From assembly GCA_028702545.1 (NCBI GenBank), contig JAQVOQ010000003.1, positions 1 to 25,122 on the forward strand: a stretch of DNA of 25,122 nucleotides, in the 5' to 3' direction. A program made the translations under genes and the position numbers. The notes below the pieces were generated by a model. The model was not told the origin of the DNA, did no database searches, and saw only the letters and a program-made list of their open reading frames with translations. The DNA comes from Clostridia bacterium (GTDB lineage Bacteria > Bacillota > Clostridia > Christensenellales > UBA1242). Below, one piece after another: positions 1-6,192 of the stretch. How positions within the stretch are numbered: position 1 is the stretch's first letter; each line of letters begins with the position of its first letter.

Positions 1-25
1 AAATAACTGCCAATTTTTTAAACAT
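1..25 (-). CDS. Start of a gene running off the left edge (8 codons visible)
   Basis: An ATG at 23-25 on the minus strand opens a frame reading MFKKLAVI to the window edge. It is preceded at the right distance by AGAGGA (32-37) and by a well-formed promoter (56-84). A hydrophobic stretch after two lysines could begin a signal peptide or membrane segment, but eight residues cannot identify the product. Confidence 0.55.
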
Positions 26-55
26 AATTTTTCCTCTTTTGTGTTTTTTTCTTAC

Positions 56-84
56 ATTATAATATAATAGATATCGTTTGACAA
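56..84 (-). promoter_or_regulatory. Sigma-A promoter for the left-edge gene
   Basis: Read on the minus strand, TTGTCA (79-84) and a perfect TATAAT (56-61) are separated by 17 bases. The predicted start lies near position 49, leaving a leader of about 25 bases before the ATG at 25. It sits just downstream of the end of the Ig-like gene at 121, so the left-edge gene starts its own transcript. Confidence 0.7.
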
Positions 85-120
85 GTATAATGCCTTAAAT
101 AATGTTTTTTATAAAAAATA

Positions 121-525
121 TTACTGAAACCATACGATGATGCTTTTATTAATCTCTGAACCATCCGTACTTCTTATTGTTATATTAGCAGTTCCTGGAG
201 CAGAAAAAGTAACTATTCCCATACTGTTTACACTAGCTCTAGCATGGTCAGATGAGAAAGTAACTATTCTATTACTAGCATTTTCGGGGTAAAATCTCCA
301 CTCTAACTGAACAACATTAGGATTAAATAAATCGGTTTCTAGATTGTAAGGTTGATACTGCATAATAAGCCTATTAGTGCTTGGGTTATAATTTTCATTG
401 ATTACCTGTATTTGTTCAACATAAAAAGTTTGCTCATAAGAAGTAAGTTGCATACCGAAAAAACCAATAAACATTATTGATGATAAATATATTAATAATA
501 TTATAATAATAAATGATTTTTTCAT
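121..525 (-). CDS. Small secreted/anchored protein with an Ig-like (Big-type) domain
   Basis: The 134-residue product has one N-terminal hydrophobic segment (about residues 5-25) after a lysine pair, which would act as a signal anchor or uncleaved signal; no lipobox cysteine is present. The rest is beta-rich and ends in a pattern typical of bacterial Ig-like group 2 domains: a value that varies, then VNSMGIVTFSAPGTANITI and a closing strand. The domain would lie outside the membrane. The start has AAGGAG a few bases upstream, and the gene follows the permease gene by one base, so it is the third gene of the ABC operon. A role as an extracytoplasmic accessory to the transporter is inference from position only. 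Confidence 0.75.
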   Translation of the reverse strand: MKKSFIIIILLIYLSSIMFIGFFGMQLTSYEQTFYVEQIQVINENYNPSTNRLIMQYQPYNLETDLFNPNVVQLEWRFYPENASNRIVTFSSDHARASVNSMGIVTFSAPGTANITIRSTDGSEINKSIIVWFQ

Positions 526-526
526 A

Positions 527-2191
527 TTATTTCTCCTTAGAATAAATTTTAACTCTGTTTACAAATAAATACAGCCTAAAGATAAAAAATGCAATTGCAA
601 TCAATGCTATTTTAAACCAGCCAAGCAAAACGCCTTCAAAGAACAAAAACATTGAAACAGCAAAAAATAATGCTGAAAACAAAAAGGATAAAATTGCAGA
701 CTTATTTTCGTTAGGGTTACTGTCGCTGTTACCCGAGGTTAAATATAATTGTTTTTGTGGGTTCATAATATCTAATTCAGCGCTCATTAATAAGTGAGTC
801 AAGTATACAAATAATGCAGTTACAAAAAATAGTGCTATATTTTGAAAAGGCATAGGGTTAACATATTGCACAATAGCTAAAGTTGTTATAAGCGACAATA
901 TCACGAGCACAACATCAACAAAAACTTTTGATAACAAAAATACCATTTGATTGCCCGGGCTTGTTTTCATTAGATAAGTAGAAGTTCCCTCTTTGCTATA
1001 AACAGAAGCAACACTCACATTGTGAGAAGTTATTATCAATAAAACGATTAGTAAATTAAATGAAAAAGTCATATATTGACCGATTAACCTAGTATTCATT
1101 GCCGCATAAATATTATTTAATAAAAATATTGCTATTGGTAAAACAGAAAAAATTAAAGAAGTTTTTATTAGGTTTTTAGGACTTCTAATTATTAAAAGAA
1201 ATTCTTTTTTTATGCTTGCAAACATTGTATGCGTTTGCCTGTTAGGTTTTGGCTTTTTATTGTGACTTATTTTATATTCAAAAGGTTTGCTCGCCATTTT
1301 AAAGAAGAAAGGTTTTACAAACAATATAGAAATTGTCATTATAACAATTAAAAATATTATCAAATAAAGTAGAGTCAACAAGCCTTGAGTCGTGAAAAAA
1401 ATATTTACTAAACCTGCAATTCTTTTTCCAATAATCATCGTGGTCAATGAGTGGAGAGGACTAAAAATAACAATAAACTCTGATAAAAAATCTTGTATAG
1501 ACCAGAATATTGAGCCCCAAGCACCGATAATGTTAATGTTAGTAGGTATTAGCAAAATAAGGCGTATTATGCCCCAAAATAAACCACTAACGATTCCTAC
1601 TACTAGTAGCAGTTGTATGTATAATTTTCTTTTTAAAAAATTATGTAAAAACATAGCGGGAATAGACAAAAGGGCAGACAGGGCAACAGTTGCTGCAGAA
1701 ATTAAAATAAAGGAAACAACCACCCACAAATAGTAAAAAATTGGAAAGCCACTTATCAAGCCATATGAGAAAAATAGTGGTATTAAAAAGTTTATATTTT
1801 TTTTAAGTTCATATACAAAAAACACTATTAACTTGGATAAAAATATTTTATTGGTAGTTACAGGTAGCGATAATAATATAAAATTATCTTTTGAAAAATA
1901 CAGTTTATTCATTAATCCAACTGTACAAACAAATACTGATAAAACTAACATAAGGCTAAACATCACAGTAATAACACTGCCTGGAATATAATTATTTATA
2001 TTAAATATTTTTAAGTACAAAGCAGCGTATAAAAGTAAGTAAACAAATAAAACTGCCACAATAAACTTTATTGCACTAAAAACAATCGTTGATATTAAAG
2101 TTTTTTTTGAGTGCAAAAAACTTAAATCAATTTTATCTTTTAGTTGCATAAGCACTAGTGTTTTAATTTTGTTGACACTGTTACCTAACAT
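527..2191 (-). CDS. ABC-type export permease, polytopic membrane protein
   Basis: The 554-residue product is strongly hydrophobic, with roughly a dozen predicted membrane segments in two blocks separated by a basic cytoplasmic region near residues 300-325 (KPKPNRQT). This size and arrangement resemble the large single-chain permeases of ABC-2-like exporters in Bacillota. The start is supported by an AGGAGAGG ribosome binding site lying inside the 3' end of the upstream ATPase gene, whose stop is only one base away, so the two are translationally coupled. It is the natural membrane partner of that ATPase. The substrate cannot be read from the sequence. A charged segment near residue 490 (SGNSDSNPNENKS) forms a hydrophilic loop in the second half. 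Confidence 0.8.
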   Translation of the reverse strand: MLGNSVNKIKTLVLMQLKDKIDLSFLHSKKTLISTIVFSAIKFIVAVLFVYLLLYAALYLKIFNINNYIPGSVITVMFSLMLVLSVFVCTVGLMNKLYFSKDNFILLSLPVTTNKIFLSKLIVFFVYELKKNINFLIPLFFSYGLISGFPIFYYLWVVVSFILISAATVALSALLSIPAMFLHNFLKRKLYIQLLLVVGIVSGLFWGIIRLILLIPTNINIIGAWGSIFWSIQDFLSEFIVIFSPLHSLTTMIIGKRIAGLVNIFFTTQGLLTLLYLIIFLIVIMTISILFVKPFFFKMASKPFEYKISHNKKPKPNRQTHTMFASIKKEFLLIIRSPKNLIKTSLIFSVLPIAIFLLNNIYAAMNTRLIGQYMTFSFNLLIVLLIITSHNVSVASVYSKEGTSTYLMKTSPGNQMVFLLSKVFVDVVLVILSLITTLAIVQYVNPMPFQNIALFFVTALFVYLTHLLMSAELDIMNPQKQLYLTSGNSDSNPNENKSAILSFLFSALFFAVSMFLFFEGVLLGWFKIALIAIAFFIFRLYLFVNRVKIYSKEK

Positions 2192-2192
2192 A

Positions 2193-4376
2193 CTATTCCT
2201 CTCCTATTGTTTTTATATAAAACTTCTCTAATCCATCTTCTAGTAGTTCTATGTCTTTCATTGTTTTTACTTCAACTACCTGACCATTTTTTATAATTGC
2301 AATTCTACTACATATTTTTTCAACTACATCAATTATGTGACTTGAAAAAAATACTATATTGCCTTCTTCGGCATGCTGTTTCATACATGCTTTTATTTGA
2401 TAAATACTATTTGGATCAAGTCCTGTAAGCGGCTCATCTAAAATCCAAACTTTAGGATTGTGAACAAGAGCGGATATTATAGTTATTTTTTGTTTCATAC
2501 CATGACTATAAGTGTTTATTTTATTATCAATTGCTTCAGTTAATTTTAGCATTGTAACATACTTATCAATTCTCTTTGTCCTGTCCTCTTTATTGACATC
2601 ATACAAATCAGCTATGTAATTTATATATTCTCTTCCCGATAACTTTTCATATAAAGCATAGTGATCTGGCACAAAACCTATTAATTTTTTTGTTTCTACA
2701 GCTTGCCTTTCTACATCATAGCCACAAACCTGTATGCTGCCCTCAGAAATTGCATGAAGCCCAACAACACTTTTAATTAAAGTGCTCTTACCAGCGCCAT
2801 TTGGTCCCAAAAATCCAAAAACATCACCTGAGTTTATTTCTAAATTAACATTTTTAACGGTAAGATGCTTGCTTGTTCCATATCTTTTACCAAAGTTTTT
2901 AAATATTATTTTTTCTTTATTTTCTAAGTCAACTACCAATCCGCCAAACTTATTTTTTCTTTCCATAATAAAATTTTTCTCCTCTATTTGGTTTTTGTTT
3001 TTCTTCATTTTCATATCTACAATACCGTCTGAAAAAGTATAGAACTGTTCATATACAAACCACATTGCAAGGGCAACTAGCACATATACTGTAAAAAATA
3101 TAAGCTGATATACTGGATAAAAAACAAAATTTAAATCAAATATGTTAAAGCTAAGCGTTATATTCCTTAAATTTTCCGCCCACAAGCCAAGCTTTGCTAC
3201 GATAAAGTCGCTGTTAAGAAAAAAGAAGTCCGTCGTGCCATAGTTTGTAAACCATGCATTTAAAAATAATATAGCAAAAAAATATAACCCAAATCCTTTT
3301 ATAGAATAAATAAATGATTTTAACTTAGGTCTTCCATAAACTTTTAGTGAAACGATTAAAATAGGCATAAAAAACGCCCACCAGTGATTAATCCAAAAAG
3401 TCATAACGCTCGGTTCAAATAAATTTCTTACACCATAATTTGGCATTAGGATAGCCAAAAATGCCCCAAATACATTAATAAAATAAGTAAAGTAGAAAAT
3501 TTTCTCAAGCTTAAATATCAAACATAGTGGTATAACATACATAGCCGTATTACAAAGATGAAGTGGCCACTGATTAGGACTTGTTATAATATCAAATCTA
3601 TAACCAATCATAAAGGTAATAAGTCCCGCCAAACTAATAAATATCAATGCGGCCTTGATTGCATCCTTCTTTTTGTTTTTAAAAATAAAAAATATTATAA
3701 ATGGCAACAAAAAACCTGCATAGATAAATAGTCTATGATGCAGAGTAAAATCAATAATCTCTATGCTTGGATTAGCCGCTCCAAAAATTGATTGAATTAA
3801 ATAAGACGGCATTGTTACAATCAATATTCCAACAATAGATACTAAAAAAAGTTTTATTTGTTTAGCATCTATTTTTTTTTCTTCAAATATATTTTTTGCA
3901 ATTATTATTCCATAAACCAACATAACCGCTAAGGTTAAAGCATACAGTATGCCTACAAAAGTTATAGTTTGCAAGTTTGTTGCAGAAGATATGGCAACAA
4001 TATTTAATTTCAAAAAAATTATATTTAATATAGATACTGGCAAAGAAAAGCCAACAACTAAATTTTTTAAATTTTTTATATTAAAAAATGAGTTTAATAA
4101 CACAACTAGTATAGCGCCAACAGAAAACCAGTTTAAAATTATGGCAAATGCCGCTTCCCCCGTAGTGTTAAAGGGTGAATTGTCGGTCAATGAAAAAATG
4201 TTTTCCATCGGCATATCGGCGAACAAATATCTAAATATAAAAAGTGAAAAAGTAATTATAGACAATGATTTTTTAAAAATTTCAAAACCTTTGTCTGGTT
4301 GTTTTTTATAAAAAAATTTAATATAAGTTGATATTATTATAAGTGCAATAATAAATATTAAAAAATAATACATCAT
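2193..4376 (-). CDS. Fusion of a YwaF/TMEM164-like membrane domain with an ABC transporter ATPase
   Basis: The 727-residue protein has two parts. Residues 1-455 hold many hydrophobic segments. From about 210 to 410 they resemble the YwaF (TIGR02206)/TMEM164 family, with WPLHLC (H273, C275), PNYG, NHWW (H331) and a YGRPK loop. Residues 485-725 form an ABC ATPase with Walker A GPNGAGKST (K530), a signature-like SHGMKQK near 625, Walker B ending LDEP (D647, E648) and a switch histidine in SSHI. The start has AGGAG 13 bases upstream. The ATPase should drive the permease encoded next. Human TMEM164 is reported to be an acyltransferase; whether this domain shares that activity is unknown. An internal ATG at 2966 with GAGGAG upstream could also yield a free ATPase of 257 residues. 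Confidence 0.8.
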   Translation of the reverse strand: MMYYFLIFIIALIIISTYIKFFYKKQPDKGFEIFKKSLSIITFSLFIFRYLFADMPMENIFSLTDNSPFNTTGEAAFAIILNWFSVGAILVVLLNSFFNIKNLKNLVVGFSLPVSILNIIFLKLNIVAISSATNLQTITFVGILYALTLAVMLVYGIIIAKNIFEEKKIDAKQIKLFLVSIVGILIVTMPSYLIQSIFGAANPSIEIIDFTLHHRLFIYAGFLLPFIIFFIFKNKKKDAIKAALIFISLAGLITFMIGYRFDIITSPNQWPLHLCNTAMYVIPLCLIFKLEKIFYFTYFINVFGAFLAILMPNYGVRNLFEPSVMTFWINHWWAFFMPILIVSLKVYGRPKLKSFIYSIKGFGLYFFAILFLNAWFTNYGTTDFFFLNSDFIVAKLGLWAENLRNITLSFNIFDLNFVFYPVYQLIFFTVYVLVALAMWFVYEQFYTFSDGIVDMKMKKNKNQIEEKNFIMERKNKFGGLVVDLENKEKIIFKNFGKRYGTSKHLTVKNVNLEINSGDVFGFLGPNGAGKSTLIKSVVGLHAISEGSIQVCGYDVERQAVETKKLIGFVPDHYALYEKLSGREYINYIADLYDVNKEDRTKRIDKYVTMLKLTEAIDNKINTYSHGMKQKITIISALVHNPKVWILDEPLTGLDPNSIYQIKACMKQHAEEGNIVFFSSHIIDVVEKICSRIAIIKNGQVVEVKTMKDIELLEDGLEKFYIKTIGEE

Positions 4377-4423
4377 AATGAGTTATTTTCTCCTAAGTAA
4401 AAACTTTTTATCCATGAACAAAA

Positions 4424-4452
4424 AGTATAACAAAAATAATATAAATATGCAA
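4424..4452 (-). promoter_or_regulatory. Promoter of the YwaF-like/ABC operon
   Basis: On the minus strand TTGCAT (4447-4452) and TATACT (4424-4429) are 17 bases apart, about 48 bases upstream of the ATG at 4376. It is the only good promoter before this operon. Confidence 0.6.
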
Positions 4453-4565
4453 TTAATAAAATGTTAAAATTGCTAGTAAATTTTTAATTTTTTAAAATAC
4501 ATATTTTTTTCACAATTCTTATCCAGTTTCACATATAATTTTATGTTTTTAAATTTTACTGAATG

Positions 4566-4593
4566 AAAAAACCGTTTCCACAAACGGTTTTTT
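4566..4593 (-). terminator. Terminator of tRNA-Arg
   Basis: An 11-bp stem (AAAAACCGTTT pairing with AAACGGTTTTT) with a CCAC loop follows the encoded CCA end of the tRNA by two bases. On the minus strand it ends in a T run. Confidence 0.75.
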
Positions 4594-4594
4594 C

Positions 4595-4671
4595 TGGTGT
4601 TCCCGGCGGGATTCGAACCTGCGACCTTTGCCTTAGGAGGGCACTGCTCTATCCAACTGAGCTACGGAAAC
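4595..4671 (-). tRNA. tRNA-Arg, anticodon CCU (reads AGG)
   Basis: The minus strand folds as a full cloverleaf. The acceptor GTTTCCG pairs with CGGGAAC, including one G-U pair. The D arm has AGCTCAGTTGGATAGAGC. The anticodon loop is CTCCTAA with U33, anticodon CCU and two following A residues. The T arm has GGTTCGAATCC. The discriminator is A and CCA is encoded. The anticodon stem has four clear pairs plus one mismatch at its base. The gene stands alone between its own promoter and terminator. Confidence 0.95.
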
Positions 4672-4684
4672 TTATGCTAGTTTT

Positions 4685-4733
4685 TAAAACACTTTTGTAT
4701 AAAAAATAAGTTGCTCATAAAACACTTTTGTAT
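4685..4733. repeat. 16-bp perfect direct repeat in the tRNA-Arg leader region
   Basis: TAAAACACTTTTGTAT occurs at 4685-4700 and again at 4718-4733, with starts 33 bases apart. The distal copy overlaps the -10 box of the tRNA promoter and the likely transcription start. The proximal copy lies in the leader, 14 bases before the mature tRNA end. Confidence 0.8.
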
Positions 4734-4760
4734 TATAGCAAACTTAACCAACTTTTTCAA
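4732..4760 (-). promoter_or_regulatory. Strong sigma-A promoter of tRNA-Arg
   Basis: TTGAAA (4755-4760) and a perfect TATAAT (4732-4737) are 17 bases apart on the minus strand. The predicted start is near 4725, giving a leader of about 54 bases before the mature tRNA. Confidence 0.8.
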
Positions 4761-4887
4761 GCAAATTAAAAATAATTAAATAGCTTTATTTAAAATATTT
4801 AAAATCTATTTTAAAGCATTTATTATCAATTATTTATAGCGACACACTTTTTCAAATCATATAACCATTATGTGGAGAATTTTATTT

Positions 4888-5010
4888 ATGTTTAATAACG
4901 GTTTTATTCAACAAAATAATAGTGGCATGCAAAATCAAGATATTTCACAAAAAATAAGAAAAAATTTAATTGGCGAACTTGAAGCAATTATTAAGTTTTG
5001 GTCTTCATAA
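4888..5010 (+). pseudogene. Truncated ferritin-like gene, copy 1 (5' third only)
   Basis: From the ATG at 4888, with GGAGA upstream, the frame reads MFNNGFIQQNNSG and continues to ELEAII (residues 30-35). It then leaves the family sequence and stops at codon 41. The 125 bases 4868-4992, including the ribosome binding site, align without gaps to 5817-5941 of copy 2. Family similarity ends at about 4992, where the sequence becomes the antisense of the Hsp20 gene. The remaining 59 or so codons expected from copy 2 are absent. The protein would lack both metal-binding helices and is almost certainly non-functional. Confidence 0.75.
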
Positions 5011-5207
5011 TTAATTTTTACATCATCTTTTTTAATACCCGGAAGATCAGCTTCAATAAAATAATTTTTATCTTCCTCTCTTACATCTAATTTGAATGAC
5101 CAATTATTTGTTTTTATAATTGGAAAATCAAAAAAGTCATTAAAAAACGAATCTACTAAACCTCCTTTTCTTTTTACTGGACTATTAATGTTTGTTAATT
5201 TGAACAT
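4935..5207 (-). pseudogene. Hsp20 small heat-shock protein gene, 3' half lost
   Basis: Residues 1-74 match the start of bacterial Hsp20 (IbpA/Hsp18 type): an N-terminal region with DSFFNDFFDF, then the opening of the alpha-crystallin domain with FKLDVREEDKNYFIEADLPG and a KINYEDQNLII strand. A normal member is about 140-150 residues and contains a later GVL motif and C-terminal IXI tail. Here family sequence stops near residue 74 (4986-4992), and the next 16 residues are antisense to ferritin-like copy 1, ending at TGA. The start is intact, with AGGAGGT upstream, and CIRCE controls it, so a truncated peptide may still be made after heat shock. Loss of most of the alpha-crystallin fold makes chaperone activity unlikely. 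Confidence 0.8.
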
Positions 5208-5240
5208 AAATTTTACCTCCTATTTGTTTTTTATGTTTTA

Positions 5241-5267
5241 TTAGCACTCTTTGTGTTAGAGTGCTAA
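5241..5267 (-). promoter_or_regulatory. CIRCE operator (HrcA binding site)
   Basis: The site is a perfect inverted repeat, TTAGCACTC, nine bases, GAGTGCTAA, matching the CIRCE consensus bound by the heat-shock repressor HrcA. It lies between the -10 box (TATACT, 5271-5276 on the minus strand) and the Hsp20 ribosome binding site, so it would block transcription of the truncated gene until heat stress. It also implies an hrcA gene elsewhere in the genome. Confidence 0.93.
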
Positions 5268-5354
5268 CATAGTATATTTTAACCACTAAAATAATTCTTA
5301 TCAACATTATTTATGTGTTTTTTAAAAAAAATATTATTTTACTTTTACATTAAC

Positions 5355-5380
5355 AAAAAACCTCTTTTAAAAGAGGTTTT
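5355..5380 (-). terminator. Terminator after the 108-residue unknown gene
   Basis: AACCTCTTTT pairs with AAAAGAGGTT. On the minus strand a run of six T follows the stem. It lies 19 bases beyond the stop codon at 5399 and isolates that gene from Hsp20. Confidence 0.75.
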
Positions 5381-5398
5381 AATCTTTATATTAATTTA

Positions 5399-5725
5399 TT
5401 AAAATTCTGGTAAGTTCGAAAGATTGTCGCAAGGCGTGTCATTTGCTTGTGTTTTAATAAACTTTTGATTATTAAAATCATACATTTCAATTTTTCCGCC
5501 TAACTTATGTTTATCGCCTTCTTTAGAATAATAAAAGGTATGAAAAATCTTGCCTTCTAATATTGCACCCATCAACTGTTGTCTTGTCCACTCATAAGGT
5601 GACACTTCATCAAACGGTTTTTTAGTAGTATTATTAAAAGAATACACCTTAACGGAATAAACTTCTCCTCCTTCATAAATATTTTTATCCTTATATTTAA
5701 CTGCAACAATTACAAAATCTACCAT
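5399..5725 (-). CDS. Small protein of unknown function, possibly DUF3892-like
   Basis: The 108-residue product is soluble, with no signal peptide or membrane segment. It opens with a beta-strand-like MVDFVIVAVKYKDKNIYEG. It has a central YEWTRQQLMGAILEGKIFHTF segment that recalls the 'W(T/S)..(Q/E)V...I..G..F.T' pattern of DUF3892 proteins. That assignment rests on eye alone and is tentative. The start is fixed by AAAGGAG nine bases upstream. It has its own promoter and terminator and sits between the two damaged ferritin-like copies, yet its own frame is intact, so it is probably under selection. The function is not known. Confidence 0.7.
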   Translation of the reverse strand: MVDFVIVAVKYKDKNIYEGGEVYSVKVYSFNNTTKKPFDEVSPYEWTRQQLMGAILEGKIFHTFYYSKEGDKHKLGGKIEMYDFNNQKFIKTQANDTPCDNLSNLPEF

Positions 5726-5755
5726 AACAAACTCCTTTATTTAATATTTATTCTT

Positions 5756-5784
5756 ATTATAGCAAATATTGAGTAATTTATCAA
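5756..5784 (-). promoter_or_regulatory. Sigma-A promoter of the 108-residue unknown gene
   Basis: TTGATA (5779-5784) and TATAAT (5756-5761) are 17 bases apart on the minus strand, about 30 bases upstream of the ATG at 5725. Confidence 0.75.
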
Positions 5785-5836
5785 ATTTATTGTAGTGCCA
5801 AAATAATCGACTAACTTTATGTGGAGGATTTTATTT

Positions 5837-6121
5837 ATGTTTAATAACGGTTTTATTTAACAAAATAATAGTGGGGTATCAAACAACGAGTTAGCACAAA
5901 AAATAAGAAAAGATATAATAGACGAATTAGAGGCAATTGTTCAGTATGAGGAGCACGCTAGTAGTACGAACAATTTAAAAATGCAAAAGATTTGGAAAAG
6001 TATTTCCTCAGAAGAAAAGGTACATGTAGGAGAATTGATAGCTGCACTGTTTTATTTTGACCCAGATAGCAAAACTTAGCTTGAAAAAGGTATGCGAGAA
6101 TTTGAAGAAATTATTATATAG
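5837..6121 (+). pseudogene. Ferritin-like/rubrerythrin-like small protein, copy 2, two in-frame stops
   Basis: The frame from ATG 5837, with GGAGG upstream, spans 95 codons to TAG at 6119-6121. It contains TAA at codon 8 (5858-5860) and TAG at 6077-6079. Copy 1 has CAA at the first position, so one C-to-T change explains it; the second would likewise come from CAG. The remaining sequence is a helical ferritin-like protein with DELEAIVQYEEHA and EEKVHVGELIAALF, carrying the E...H and ExxH residues of a metal site. The intact protein would be 94 residues. Restart at the internal ATG 5981 would omit the first helix. Exact family is uncertain (small ferritin-like/DUF-type). Confidence 0.7.
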
Positions 6122-6192
6122 CAAAAGCATTGCAGTTTAAATGGTTTTGTGTTACATTTTATAGGATAAAATATCTATTAATAGGAGTTTAG

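Noticed and set aside
5339..5400. Additional small RNA gene between Hsp20 and the 108-residue gene
   Set aside because: Only a terminator hairpin is visible, with no separate promoter pointing into the gap.
5837..6121. Stop codons TAA/TAG read as glutamine in this organism
   Set aside because: Intact genes here use TAA and TAG as normal stops, and conserved genes such as leuS, dnaB and typA contain none internally. Mutation is the simpler cause.
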